Shown in pieces: positions 1-9,785 of a stretch of DNA of 64,000 bases. Location of the stretch: positions 1-64,000 of the forward strand of contig CALUSM010000005.1 in NCBI GenBank assembly GCA_944323445.1, in the 5' to 3' direction. The notes below the pieces were generated by a model. That model was not told the origin of the DNA and did not search any database. It was given only the letters and a program-made list of their open reading frames with translations. The position numbers were made by a program, and so were the translations under genes. The DNA comes from an uncultured Bacteroidales bacterium. Its GTDB lineage: Bacteria > Bacteroidota > Bacteroidia > Bacteroidales > UBA932. Position 1 is the first letter of the stretch. Every line of letters starts with the position of its first letter.

Positions 1-2
1 TA

Positions 3-563
3 GCTAAGATACAAATTTTATATTACATTGGCAATCAATTTGTTATAAAGTTTTATTCTTTTTACGACAGCCCCTATTATATGCTTACTGTCAGTGCCAC
101 GGATGACGACTTACAGGAAACACTGGAGGAAACGAAGAATGTCTCCGGTGTGTATCCGGGGGAGGCATTTAAGCCGTCATTTACGCTACAGCCGGCGAAG
201 AAGGTCTCTGTCAATATCAAGGATAACAAAACGGCTATACTGACCTTCAAAATCAATGAGCGGGACCCTCTTCCTGGCGGTGTAAGGGTATCGGTATCAG
301 CGGAAGATGACGCTGAGGATATCCTGGATGTTGATGACGAGGAATTTACTCTTGAGAACAATCAGATAGAAATTCCTCTCAGGTTCCGTTATCCATATGA
401 GGAACTTAAAAACATGCTTCCCGAAAAATCAACAGTGACGTTTGAGATTGAGCTTGTGGATGCGGACCGAGCGGATGCCATTATCAGACTTACATCGGAT
501 GATTTTAAGTTGGAATTGATTAACAAGCCTGAAAAAACACTGACTATCACTATTAAACGATAA
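3..563 (+). CDS. Beta-rich hypothetical protein, probably 5'-partial
   Basis: I do not recognise a family. The reading frame is open from the left edge of the window (base 3), so this is probably the C-terminal part of a longer gene; the first ATG in frame is at 81 and would give 160 residues with no signal peptide. The visible part alternates hydrophobic and charged residues in the way of Ig-like or Calx-beta-like beta-sandwich domains, with acidic stretches around SAEDDAEDILDVDDEE. It ends 5 bp before the next gene, a lipoprotein, and so looks like the first visible member of the tubulin-like/papain operon. Its job is unknown; an envelope or adaptor role would be inference only. Confidence 0.6.
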   Translation, partial: AKIQILYYIGNQFVIKFYSFYDSPYYMLTVSATDDDLQETLEETKNVSGVYPGEAFKPSFTLQPAKKVSVNIKDNKTAILTFKINERDPLPGGVRVSVSAEDDAEDILDVDDEEFTLENNQIEIPLRFRYPYEELKNMLPEKSTVTFEIELVDADRADAIIRLTSDDFKLELINKPEKTLTITIKR

Positions 564-568
564 TCATC

Positions 569-1447
569 ATGAAAAGATATGTACTTGCCTTTTTTGCCGT
601 AATGCTGGCCGTTGCCTTGCTCTCTTCGTGTGGGAGGCAGGATGAGAACTCGCTTTTCTGGGGACAGACCCGTCAATATTCCGATTTCCTTTTCAGAAAA
701 TATGAACCAGTTCGGATGGAGCAGACCCTTGTCTTTGAATTCAACGAGGATGCTCTCAGACAATGGGACAATGTGCTGACTTTTGAGTTGATAGACATCA
801 ATACCAAGCGAAAGATAGAAGATGTCATCCTTTATAAGAACGGTGAGATGTGTGAAGACAATCTTTTGAATATTACAGCGGCAGACAGAGAGGTAGTTGT
901 CGGAATCGAGTTCGGACTTTCGGTGCCTGAAGGCCGTTACATGCTGGCTCTTCAGCCTAAAAGTCTCAATGGGCTTGACAGAATTGATGCGGTAGAACTG
1001 GAACACGGCATCGTCATAGAGAAAGAGGATGTAATGAATCCGCTTGCAAAAGGCTCGATGTTAGTATTGACTGTCATTGTCATCGTTCTATTGGCATGGA
1101 TTGTCATAGTTCACTTGTTCGTTAATCCCAGTACCTGCTTCAACAAGGTTTACTTTGATTATGGCTCGGGAGCAGGCAGGCCGATACGGATGGGATCTGC
1201 ATACAAGCTGGTCTGCACCAATAAGTCAAAGAAAACATCTTTTCTCAAAAGACTTTTTGTAGGTGATGTCAGGTATGAGGTGAACGAATTCTGGGATAAG
1301 GATTTTGTCATTACGAACGGCATAAGACACCGGCAGATTCGCTTTGAGGGCAAGGCGTACTATGGAATTGCTCCGGATAGCGTCATGAAGGGGGATAGTG
1401 TTATAGTGACAAACTCCCGTGACGAGAAAGTACAGATACAACTATAA
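569..1447 (+). CDS. Membrane lipoprotein of the tubulin-like operon
   Basis: This 292-residue protein starts with a lipoprotein signal (hydrophobic stretch then LLSSCGRQ, Cys about 21). An extracytoplasmic beta-rich domain follows at about 22-165. A strong transmembrane helix at about 170-192 (rich in I, V and L) leads into a C-terminal domain of about 100 residues. A lipid anchor plus an internal helix is unusual: if the N terminus is exported, the C-terminal domain should lie in the cytoplasm, where it could meet the tubulin-like protein encoded 18 bp downstream. No known domain was recognised. Spacing (5 bp upstream, 18 bp downstream) supports one operon. A role in linking the cytoplasmic filament-type protein to the envelope is inference. 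Confidence 0.75.
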   Translation: MKRYVLAFFAVMLAVALLSSCGRQDENSLFWGQTRQYSDFLFRKYEPVRMEQTLVFEFNEDALRQWDNVLTFELIDINTKRKIEDVILYKNGEMCEDNLLNITAADREVVVGIEFGLSVPEGRYMLALQPKSLNGLDRIDAVELEHGIVIEKEDVMNPLAKGSMLVLTVIVIVLLAWIVIVHLFVNPSTCFNKVYFDYGSGAGRPIRMGSAYKLVCTNKSKKTSFLKRLFVGDVRYEVNEFWDKDFVITNGIRHRQIRFEGKAYYGIAPDSVMKGDSVIVTNSRDEKVQIQL

Positions 1448-1465
1448 ATTAAAAATCATTATATT

Positions 1466-4396
1466 ATGGCAATCAGACCTTCAATTTACATCGGTTTAGG
1501 CGGTACAGGGCTTACAGCTGTATCATACGCGAAAAAATTATATGAGCAAGCCTATAAGGGAGTAGATAACATTCCCGGACAAATTGCTTTTGCAGCGGTG
1601 GACTTTGATTTGGCGGCCCCGGAAGATTCGAATCTTGCAACAGATATGCATGATGACTTTCTGTCTTTTTCAAATGTGGCGGCCGCCAGTCCGAAAACTC
1701 TGTATGACGTCAGGAGTGAGAAGGGAGATTTTGCATGGATGTTCCCTTCCAATACCCGTTATCTCGGCAATCGTATCAGCGACGGTGCCAGTCAGGTCCG
1801 TACTTATGGACGTTTTCTTACAGAGATGATTCAGGACAATATTATCCGCCGTATCTCAGACTGCATAACACAGGTTAGGAACATACAAGCGACGTTGGAT
1901 GCCTCTGAAGTAGTTAATCAACCGATAGACATTCATATCGCAATGTCCTTGGCAGGAGGTACAGGGGCTGGTTCGTTCCTCAATGTCGCTCAGCTTATAC
2001 GGGAGAAGTATCAGAACCAAGTTCATATCATAGGTTATGGAATACTTCACAGTGTTTTCCGTGCGATGGACCCTTCTGGTAACAAGACTCCCCGTGTTGT
2101 CGCGAATGCATATTCTGCAATCATGGATTTGGACTATCTTATGGGTGCGTCAAGTGAGAATCCTATTAAGGTTTCTTTGAATGGTCGCAGCAGAGAGCTG
2201 CGTCAGCCGATTTATGATGAGTTTTATGTGGTTGACAATGAGACAGAGAACGGTAAGAAAGTAGACCACATCAGTAAACTTTGTGAGGTGGTGGGCCTAA
2301 GCATGTATGTTTCAGGAGGAGAGATGGGCAACAAAGTCCGCTCAGGAGCAAGTAACACTGGATGGCAGCAGGGCTCGTATAACATAACTCCAAAGCTCGG
2401 ATGGGTTCAGGGTCTAGGGGCCTGTCAAGTTGTTTATAAGGGACAGGAACTTGCGGAAGTCTATTCACTTAAGGCCGCACTGCATCTCATAACAAATTTG
2501 CAGAACATATCTTTGGATGTAGACAAAGCGGCAATAGACTGGGCTCTTGAGAACAAGATTCGTGAGGATCTGAACTTTGACCAGTTGATAGACAGTGTTT
2601 ATGATCCTAAAAAAGTCAACATAAGTCCGGCACCGCTTGATACCGAAGATTCTATTTCTGATATAAAACAGGCTGTCGAGCGGTATGTGAAAAGTCGGCC
2701 GCAGTTCCCGGACAACAAGGTCATAGACACGCGTATGGAAAACCTTAGAAAATCATTGCAGGATAAGGTGGAAACTCTGGTACATGCGGAAAACGGCATA
2801 GCGAATACGAATGGATTCCTGTCTACTCTGGTGACAAATCTCTCGATCTATCGAACAGAAATGGATACTGAACGGTCTTTGTATGAGAAGAATGCCCAGG
2901 ACAAGCAGTCTGCTCTTAAAAAGGAGTATAAGGATTACGAAGAGTATTCAAAGAAGATATTTAAGTCAAAGAAGAAAAAGGCCATTTTGCTTGAAGACGG
3001 TATCGGAAAGATTGCCAGGGATATTCTGATTGACAATCTGGAAGCGGAGCGTCGTAAAGTCGCAGCGGAGATATATACAAATCTGTTGACTGAGGCTGGC
3101 TCGCTGCAAGGTTGCATAGAGAATCTGGACAATAAGCTTTCGGCATTGAAAAAACAGTATAAGGACGAACTGACATCAAAGCAGAATGACAGTGCCGCTG
3201 TCCATGTCTTTGAATATGATTTGTCAGCACAGGAGAGACAGACTATGGAATTCTTGCCGGATGAGGCATTCTATGATGGATTTTTCAGTTCTTTGGGCAA
3301 ATCAATTATGAATGTCGATGTCAATAAGGAACTGCATGGGAAGATACATGACTATTGTCTGTCATTACCGCAGGCAAAGGCGTATTGTGACAAACTTATC
3401 ATAGATGTTGTTGAAGGGCTCTCAGCGGAAGAATACGCGGCTTTCAAAAAGATTGTTTCAGAAAAGTCAAGCCGGCTTCTTCGTCTTGATGACCGGGGAC
3501 AACTCAGTGAGACACGCGTTATGTTGCCGACCGCAATGATGGTTCAGAACTATCTGATATCAATCTACAAGAATGACAGTAATCAGAAGACAAGACTTGA
3601 AAGTGACAGGACTCTGTTGCCGGATATTAAGAAGGAGTTCATTTTCTCTGAGTTTGATTCAATGAAGCAGAAGATTATTTTCTATCGTTCAGACATGGCT
3701 GTTATCCCATATTGTATAGGTGCTTTTGATGAGAATACTGTAGATCGAGAATACAGTGTTCTTGTCCGTGATGCTATGACGACAGGAACTACAAGCTTCA
3801 ACCCTCACTTTGACAAGCAGATTTTTGATACTATGCGTTCAATAGATTTTAAACTGAAGCCGGAGATGCAGAACGAGGTTGATTTCTATTGGGTATGCGG
3901 GAATTTCTTTGGATGGACAGATGTTGTTGAGACTCAATACATCATGGAAAAAGACAGTAATAAGAAACCAATAAAGATTGAAAGTAAGGAAGAGGTGCCG
4001 CACACCAAATACATACGTTGCTATAAGGGAAAGTATCAGGTGTGGAATGAGGACGGCACCGCGATGACTTTAGATGGCAAATGGACTGCCCTTGGCAATA
4101 CTGCTCAAAGGGAGAAAGCATTCAATTATTTCAAGACAATCGTTTTCCCCGAACTTAGAAATACGTTGCATGACAAGATACTGAAGGATATCCGCTCAAA
4201 AGGTAAGGAGGTGTATAAGATGATGATACAGAATATTATTGATGACGGTATGGCGGATTATATAGACAAAGTAGCCTGTACGGATAAGAATTCATTGACA
4301 TATTTTTCAAAGCAGAACGGTGAGACGGAGCGTTTTGTCAAAGAGTGGGAATTCATACAGAAGGATTTTATCAATTCAATTGAGAATTTTAAATAA
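1466..4396 (+). CDS. Tubulin/FtsZ-like GTPase (Tubulin_2-type), large
   Basis: A 976-residue protein with the two hallmark glycine loops of the tubulin/FtsZ superfamily: an N-terminal nucleotide-binding loop GLGGTG (10-15) and the tubulin signature GGTGAGS (164-170). It is far longer than FtsZ (about 350-400) and lacks the usual division-gene context, so it belongs to the non-division tubulin-like families. A charged, Lys/Glu-rich predicted coiled coil occupies roughly 466-590, and the C-terminal 380 residues are unassigned. It has no signal peptide or membrane helix, so it should be cytoplasmic. It sits between a membrane lipoprotein and a membrane-anchored papain-like protease in a tight operon (18 bp and 6 bp spacing), suggesting a membrane-associated polymer or sensor that works with the protease. 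GTPase activity and polymerisation are inferred from the motifs only. Confidence 0.85.
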   Translation: MAIRPSIYIGLGGTGLTAVSYAKKLYEQAYKGVDNIPGQIAFAAVDFDLAAPEDSNLATDMHDDFLSFSNVAAASPKTLYDVRSEKGDFAWMFPSNTRYLGNRISDGASQVRTYGRFLTEMIQDNIIRRISDCITQVRNIQATLDASEVVNQPIDIHIAMSLAGGTGAGSFLNVAQLIREKYQNQVHIIGYGILHSVFRAMDPSGNKTPRVVANAYSAIMDLDYLMGASSENPIKVSLNGRSRELRQPIYDEFYVVDNETENGKKVDHISKLCEVVGLSMYVSGGEMGNKVRSGASNTGWQQGSYNITPKLGWVQGLGACQVVYKGQELAEVYSLKAALHLITNLQNISLDVDKAAIDWALENKIREDLNFDQLIDSVYDPKKVNISPAPLDTEDSISDIKQAVERYVKSRPQFPDNKVIDTRMENLRKSLQDKVETLVHAENGIANTNGFLSTLVTNLSIYRTEMDTERSLYEKNAQDKQSALKKEYKDYEEYSKKIFKSKKKKAILLEDGIGKIARDILIDNLEAERRKVAAEIYTNLLTEAGSLQGCIENLDNKLSALKKQYKDELTSKQNDSAAVHVFEYDLSAQERQTMEFLPDEAFYDGFFSSLGKSIMNVDVNKELHGKIHDYCLSLPQAKAYCDKLIIDVVEGLSAEEYAAFKKIVSEKSSRLLRLDDRGQLSETRVMLPTAMMVQNYLISIYKNDSNQKTRLESDRTLLPDIKKEFIFSEFDSMKQKIIFYRSDMAVIPYCIGAFDENTVDREYSVLVRDAMTTGTTSFNPHFDKQIFDTMRSIDFKLKPEMQNEVDFYWVCGNFFGWTDVVETQYIMEKDSNKKPIKIESKEEVPHTKYIRCYKGKYQVWNEDGTAMTLDGKWTALGNTAQREKAFNYFKTIVFPELRNTLHDKILKDIRSKGKEVYKMMIQNIIDDGMADYIDKVACTDKNSLTYFSKQNGETERFVKEWEFIQKDFINSIENFK

Positions 4397-4402
4397 TTGG
4401 AG

Positions 4403-7400
4403 ATGGAACATTTTGCGCATATATTTATCGGTAAAGAATTTGCGGAAATAGTTTCAAATATCGGCAGAAAAGTTTATAAGTACGGAGGGGAGGAACTCCT
4501 CTCCTCCGTTAATCTGTTTGTGGTAGATGACGGACGTGTCAGGCAGTTGCTTTATCCGGATGGGGCTGTCGATATAAAGGACATGATTCAGCATGGTCCA
4601 TTGCAGTTGGAATGGAGAGAGTTGGGACGGCTTACTGATAACCCGGAGGATGACAAAGATTTATTCCTGAATGGCATATTCAATCAGATTCTCCGTGTTG
4701 GCAGTGTGGGCGCAAATGCGTCCTTATATACGATGATTTATTTTCCGCTTTATAAGAGCGAGGCACTGGAGTCTGCGGAGTATTTATATAGGATAATAAA
4801 ACTTGCAGGGCGTCCGGTAGATCTGGATTTTATGGGTTTTTGTGATGATATGGCATCTATAATAGAACCTGATTATGTTATTACCAGCCCGTCAAAGAAC
4901 CAGGTGGAGAAATATAAGGCATTCAGGGATGCTGAGTCTATTGGGTACAGTACTCATTTCATCGTGATGCAGAATGCCTCCCAGAACGGTATTTCCTTAG
5001 GATTGAACGCTGATTCTTTCGCAACGATATTGTCTCATTTTTCAATACTATGTGCCGGATATTACCATGAAATGTTCCCAAATACTGTGGAATATATGGA
5101 TGTTGTGGCATTCGGTTTCTCTACTTTATGTCTGGATAAGTATCTGTATGCTGAATATTTGTTGAGTAAATCCATGCTGAATGCTATGGATGCTGCTCAT
5201 GTGAACGACAGAGAAGTTGATGTCAATAATGCATATGTTGTGGTGAACAACATGCTTAAAGACAAGGCGACACTGCTTTCCACATTGTTTCAGCAGTTGG
5301 ACGGGCATCGCAATAGTGAGGCAGGCAATGAGTATCCGGATATACAGAAAAAGTTTACCGATGAGGTGCAGGAAATCGTTGACCGTTGCAAAGATACGCT
5401 CAAGAAGCAGAGCGCAATCACAATGCAGGCAGCGATTCTCGCAGTGTGCCTGGCCAAAACAGACTGCGAGCTTTTTTCAGAGACAATATTTACACAGGAT
5501 ATCGTTACTGTAGATAAGTTGTTTGATGAACCTATAGAGTATTATATAAATAATGACCATGCTCATTATTATAAGCTGGGCGGTGAAAATCCTGTTAATC
5601 CGATTCAGAAACTTAAGGAACTTGACGCACGTCTGATTAATTCCGAGACAACAATCCGCAATCTTAAAAATGATTTGGAGACATTGAACAAACAGATTGG
5701 AGATTCTGAAAAAGTAAAGGAATTTTATGTGGAAGACGGTTATATACACTTTCGGAATCAGAAATTCCGTCTTCTTCCGTCTGTTGAGCAGGAACCTTTG
5801 ACTGAAACATATACTCCGCATGAAGTTAAGGTAAGGAGCCTTGACATGAGGAGCAAGTTCACGTCTGTAAAGAATCAAGGTCAGCAGGGTTCATGTCTAT
5901 CATTTGCCCTGACATCTATATTTGAATATGTGATGCGCCTGAATGCGGCTCATGAGTTTGATTTAAGTGAGGCGTTTCTTTACTACAATGCCCGCGATCT
6001 TGATGGGGACGGTGGTGTGAATAATGACTCTGGCTCACGTTTCAAACCTTCAATAGATTCTCTTATAAAATATGGAATCGCATTGGAACGGGTATGGCCT
6101 TATAATGACCAGATTTATAGCAAGAAGCCAAGTGATGAGGCATATGCGGATGCTGCTGGGAGGAAGTTGGTCTCCGCGATGAATGTCAATTCGAAGGTAT
6201 GTGATATTAAATCAGCATTAGTTGACAATTGCCCTGTAGCCGCATCTTTTACTTTGACAAAGTCTTTTTTTGAGTATGGCAGAGCCGGTGGCTATATTCC
6301 TATGCCTGGTGATGAAGAAATAGCATCGGTGATAAAGCAGAACTCAGAAGGGAACCCCCACAGCTGTCATGCAATGGTCATTGTCGGATTCAGTGATGAT
6401 CTTCAGATGTTTATAGTCAGGAATTCTTGGGGATCAGACTGGGGAGATAATGGATATTGCTATATTCCCTACAGCTATGTAGAGCATGAGGGTTTACTGA
6501 ATTATGCCTGCATCCTTACGGAAATAGAGAAACTGGTGACTTGTCCTGATAATATGGAGGTTACACCTCTTACGGTAAACAGCAGTGACTTGCATATTCA
6601 GTATGCAGTCAAGAAAAACGAATTGTATATTGAAGAGCATACTGCGGAGCAACTACGTAATGACAAGAAGGAGTTGAGAATCTATTTTGAGTCTCTGAAG
6701 CAGATGTATTGTAATCCCAATCAGCGGGATTGTTTCATAGACGCTAATAAGGCCCTGCTGTCAGCAGAACAGGAGTCTTTGAAGGAGAAAATAAGTACAA
6801 AAGAGGCAGTGTGTGATGCGAATGATGAGAAGATGAATAAGTACAAAAAGGATTTGTTTTTCCGTTCTGCATCATTCTTGACAGGAACAATCCTGCTGGC
6901 CGTTATGTATAAGCAATTTGTGGATTTCCTTCATGTATCCGGCGCAGATCCGGATTTTCAATTTACTTTTAAGCCTTTTCTGGTGTGGATTATAATTTAT
7001 GCTGTTTTGGCAATTGTCAGTTGGCTCTTACGGAAGAAATCCTTTGTGAAATCTTTCTGGATGTCTCTTTGGGGAGTCGTTGGAGTATTGATGGCAAAAG
7101 CAATAAGCCGTTTGGTAAGTTATTTTGTAGGCAGCGGTACGTTGGTTTCGTACTTTGGGCCGACAGATTTCTTCCATAAGATTGACGGAGGTCAGTATTT
7201 ATGGCTTCTGGCTGTTCTTGCTGTAGCTATAATAATCGCTTACAGAAAGGGGCATATAGTCTGGCGTGATTGGCGGGACGAGCGTGATCGTATCAATGCT
7301 GAGATTGACAAGCTTCATAATGAGATTAATGTCAAAGAGAAGGAAAAGCGCTTCTTGAAACTGAAGACTTTTTCAGCGTGGACGTTGATTACCAAACTTC

Positions 7401-8020
7401 AGGGGCTGCATACTGGATTTTATTCAAATTATGCCAACTTGATATCTTTGATTAACAATTTTAGAGTGTGGTATAAGGAATTGAAAACAAAAGAAGATAT
7501 CTCTTTGTATACCGTATTTCCGGAGAATTCGTTATTGTCAGCAGAATTGCTGGATGAATTCTTTGATAAGAGTTTGAAAAATGATCCCGATTTATGTGTC
7601 GATTTATGCGCTAATATAAGCCAATACAATATAACGTCGGAATCACTTTCAAAATATAAAGAGACCTTAATGCGGCAGGTTATAGATAATCTTCTGTCCC
7701 GTAAAGAAATCAGAGAGTTTGATATTTCCAATCATATAGCGGACAATGCTTTTGCTGATATTGCTATGGAGGTTAATCGTAAGTTGGTAACTGCTCTTGA
7801 CGAACAGTCTGGAATATTTCTGAATGTAAACAGCCAGCAGAGGGGAGTGATAGTGCCGTCAACAGCAGTATTCGCGCCATCCTTGGGAAAGTACCGTGAT
7901 TCTATCCGTAAGAAATTGGGCAAATACTCAGAACCGTATTACGAGTCCGCAGGCAAGTACTGTCTGACATTTCTCAAGACAGCGACAGTCTGGTTTCAGG
8001 AGTGTGTGAATTTTAAATAA
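4403..8020 (+). CDS. Membrane-anchored papain-like (C1) cysteine protease
   Basis: The protein is 1205 residues from the ATG at 4403, 6 bp after the upstream stop; a TTG at 4397 is a weaker alternative. The N-terminal 400 residues are unassigned and a short coiled coil precedes the protease. The papain fold is clear: oxyanion Gln492 and catalytic Cys498 in NQGQQGSCLSFA, His656 in NPHSCHAM and Asn674 in VRNSWGSDWG. After a charged helical linker come about four transmembrane helices at roughly 823-952, then a coiled coil and a 230-residue C-terminal domain. There is no signal peptide, so the protease domain is probably cytoplasmic and tethered to the membrane. Close linkage to the tubulin-like gene suggests that its substrate or activator is that protein or the lipoprotein; this is inference. 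A papain domain fused to a polytopic anchor is unusual. Confidence 0.85.
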   Translation: MEHFAHIFIGKEFAEIVSNIGRKVYKYGGEELLSSVNLFVVDDGRVRQLLYPDGAVDIKDMIQHGPLQLEWRELGRLTDNPEDDKDLFLNGIFNQILRVGSVGANASLYTMIYFPLYKSEALESAEYLYRIIKLAGRPVDLDFMGFCDDMASIIEPDYVITSPSKNQVEKYKAFRDAESIGYSTHFIVMQNASQNGISLGLNADSFATILSHFSILCAGYYHEMFPNTVEYMDVVAFGFSTLCLDKYLYAEYLLSKSMLNAMDAAHVNDREVDVNNAYVVVNNMLKDKATLLSTLFQQLDGHRNSEAGNEYPDIQKKFTDEVQEIVDRCKDTLKKQSAITMQAAILAVCLAKTDCELFSETIFTQDIVTVDKLFDEPIEYYINNDHAHYYKLGGENPVNPIQKLKELDARLINSETTIRNLKNDLETLNKQIGDSEKVKEFYVEDGYIHFRNQKFRLLPSVEQEPLTETYTPHEVKVRSLDMRSKFTSVKNQGQQGSCLSFALTSIFEYVMRLNAAHEFDLSEAFLYYNARDLDGDGGVNNDSGSRFKPSIDSLIKYGIALERVWPYNDQIYSKKPSDEAYADAAGRKLVSAMNVNSKVCDIKSALVDNCPVAASFTLTKSFFEYGRAGGYIPMPGDEEIASVIKQNSEGNPHSCHAMVIVGFSDDLQMFIVRNSWGSDWGDNGYCYIPYSYVEHEGLLNYACILTEIEKLVTCPDNMEVTPLTVNSSDLHIQYAVKKNELYIEEHTAEQLRNDKKELRIYFESLKQMYCNPNQRDCFIDANKALLSAEQESLKEKISTKEAVCDANDEKMNKYKKDLFFRSASFLTGTILLAVMYKQFVDFLHVSGADPDFQFTFKPFLVWIIIYAVLAIVSWLLRKKSFVKSFWMSLWGVVGVLMAKAISRLVSYFVGSGTLVSYFGPTDFFHKIDGGQYLWLLAVLAVAIIIAYRKGHIVWRDWRDERDRINAEIDKLHNEINVKEKEKRFLKLKTFSAWTLITKLQGLHTGFYSNYANLISLINNFRVWYKELKTKEDISLYTVFPENSLLSAELLDEFFDKSLKNDPDLCVDLCANISQYNITSESLSKYKETLMRQVIDNLLSRKEIREFDISNHIADNAFADIAMEVNRKLVTALDEQSGIFLNVNSQQRGVIVPSTAVFAPSLGKYRDSIRKKLGKYSEPYYESAGKYCLTFLKTATVWFQECVNFK

Positions 8021-8124
8021 CCTAGATTACTTTGCGTTAGTATGTGTATTTACACAAGTGTCTGTGAAGAAGTAGTAGAGTGAGAGAAGATGAGCAAAGC
8101 AGACTGAGTCAATGGCGAACAGTT

Positions 8125-9561
8125 TTATTTAGGGTCTGCGGCGAACAGGTCGTCCAGTACGATTTCGTTCTGTATCATGCCGGACCATGCGTTCGGTTTG
8201 AGACCGTAAGTGGTGACCATGGTGAGATGCAGGGCCTTTCGGGTTTTCGTGGCCGCTCTGAACAGCTCCCTGCGTTCCTGCATCTGGTCGAGATATTTTT
8301 TCGTTATCTCAAACGGGCCTGAGGAGAATTTCATCTCGCATAGATTGACCGTTTGGTCACGGCGGTCGATGATCAGGTTTATCTGACCTCCTTTGTGACC
8401 GTCTGCAGGAGCGGTATACCATGAAGATACGGAACTCTGGATGCCGGATATTCCGAGTCCGGCTTTTATCTGGGGGATGTGGTGAAGACAAAGCTGCTCG
8501 AAGGAATATCCGCTCCACGTTCTGCGCTCGGGAGAATCTATCATGTTGGACCACAGATGTCCGTCTGCAGCAGTTGTGTTGCGGACGAACCGCAGGTAGA
8601 ACAATGTGTATAGGTCTGACAACTGGTAGATGGCATCCCTTTCCTTTTTCCCGAAAGCGTAATATTTGCGTATGAAATCACATTGGCAGAGATTTTCCAG
8701 TACCTGGGAGAAGTTGCCTCCTTCCGGCAGTTTAAGGGACGACATCATCTCTGAGCGCGTCATGCCTCTGGCTTTTCTGCTCAGCAGTTCCACTGTACTG
8801 CGGTATATGGCCGAGTCGTTGAATAAAGAGCGGAACAGAAAAGAGTACTCGTCCCTCAGCATGGCGTTTTCGGAGAAGAACAGCCGGTCAGTATTCTGTG
8901 CCGGACTGAGCCCTTTCTCGAGCATCTGTAAATAAAAAGGTGTGCCTCCAAGCGTCATATAGGTCTCGGCTATCTGATAGCGGTTCCATACTATTCCCTT
9001 TGTTTTCAGGAACTCTTCCGTCTCAGCAAGATTGAAAGGAGCCAGTTTCATCCTGTAGGTGACACGGTTGTGCAGCCCGCCCTTGGCCCCTATGATATGT
9101 GACAGCATCCAGGTTGTCGCGGATCCACAGATAATCAGCTTCAGCCCCGGCTGGTCCGCACCCCAGCTGTTCCAGAACAGATCGAATGCTTTCAGAAAGC
9201 CGGACCGGGGAGTGTCAAGCCATGGCAGCTCGTCGATGAATACTACGGTACGGTTCTTTTTAAGAGACTTTATATGGTGTTTGAGCTGGTCGAATGCGTC
9301 AAGCCACCCGGGAGCCATGGGATAGGGTATGCCGGAGTACTCCTGCAGCTGTTTGTTGAAGAATGTAAGCTGTTCCTGTTTGGTTCCCTCATAGATGCCG
9401 GTTACGTAGAAATCTATTTTATCCCTGAAAAAATTCTTAACAAGAAATGTCTTGCCTATCCTTCTCCTTCCGTATACGGCTATAAGTTCTGCTTTGTCAG
9501 ATTCGTAGCAGTTTTTAAGTGCTGTACATTCCTTAGTCCTTCCGATGATTTTAGTTGTCAT
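8125..9561 (-). CDS. AAA ATPase with DUF234-type C terminus
   Basis: A 478-residue member of the archaeal-type ATPase/DUF234 group common in Bacteroidota. The N-terminal P-loop ATPase has Walker A GRRRIGKT (31-38) and a Walker B-like VVFIDELPWLD near 106-116. The C-terminal part carries a PD-(D/E)xK-like pattern (INLIIDRR, then EMKF), typical of DUF234 proteins and of uncertain activity. The cellular role of the family is not established; defence or genome maintenance has been suggested. The gene stands alone, convergent with the protease operon and divergent from rplC. Its minus-strand promoter box lies at 9584-9591, 20 bp from the ATG, and a cluster of repeated sites just upstream may be its operator. 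Confidence 0.85.
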   Translation of the reverse strand: MTTKIIGRTKECTALKNCYESDKAELIAVYGRRRIGKTFLVKNFFRDKIDFYVTGIYEGTKQEQLTFFNKQLQEYSGIPYPMAPGWLDAFDQLKHHIKSLKKNRTVVFIDELPWLDTPRSGFLKAFDLFWNSWGADQPGLKLIICGSATTWMLSHIIGAKGGLHNRVTYRMKLAPFNLAETEEFLKTKGIVWNRYQIAETYMTLGGTPFYLQMLEKGLSPAQNTDRLFFSENAMLRDEYSFLFRSLFNDSAIYRSTVELLSRKARGMTRSEMMSSLKLPEGGNFSQVLENLCQCDFIRKYYAFGKKERDAIYQLSDLYTLFYLRFVRNTTAADGHLWSNMIDSPERRTWSGYSFEQLCLHHIPQIKAGLGISGIQSSVSSWYTAPADGHKGGQINLIIDRRDQTVNLCEMKFSSGPFEITKKYLDQMQERRELFRAATKTRKALHLTMVTTYGLKPNAWSGMIQNEIVLDDLFAADPK

Positions 9562-9583
9562 GGTGAATCATTTTATTTATCCG

Positions 9584-9591
9584 CAAATATA
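9584..9591 (-). promoter_or_regulatory. Promoter -7 box of the DUF234 ATPase gene
   Basis: On the minus strand this reads TATATTTG, a match to the Bacteroidota -7 consensus TAnnTTTG, about 20 bp before the ATPase ATG. No clear -33 element was identified. Confidence 0.6.
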
Positions 9592-9599
9592 TAAAAAAT

Positions 9600-9671
9600 T
9601 GAGTTAAGGATGAGTAAAAGCAAATAAAGATTATCCTTAACTCATATTTTTCACCACTTAAGGATGAGTAA
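9600..9671. promoter_or_regulatory. Triplicated operator-like repeat between ATPase and rplC
   Basis: A perfect 12-bp inverted repeat, tgagttaaggat (9600-9611) and atccttaactca (9633-9644), is separated by 21 bp. The 14-mer ttaaggatgagtaa occurs twice as a direct repeat, at 9604-9617 and 9658-9671. Three copies of a taaggat core therefore lie between the ATPase promoter and the rplC -33 element (9694). This is what a regulator-binding array looks like; the regulator is unknown and autoregulation by the ATPase is speculation. Confidence 0.55.
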
Positions 9672-9693
9672 TCAGAAAAATTCACGAAAATCC

Positions 9694-9723
9694 TTGTAGA
9701 TTAAAATATTAGTGGTATATTTG
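9694..9723 (+). promoter_or_regulatory. Promoter of the rplC ribosomal operon
   Basis: TTG at 9694-9696 and TATATTTG at 9716-9723 are 19 bp apart, matching the Bacteroidota sigma-70-type promoter. The transcript would start near 9730 with a leader of about 55 nt before the rplC ATG at 9786. A dedicated promoter here is notable because rplC normally follows rpsJ within the S10 operon. Confidence 0.7.
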
Positions 9724-9785
9724 CAGCCCGCGAAAAGTGCGCGGAGACTATTAGTTCATTGATTAACAACAAATTAATTAAACCA

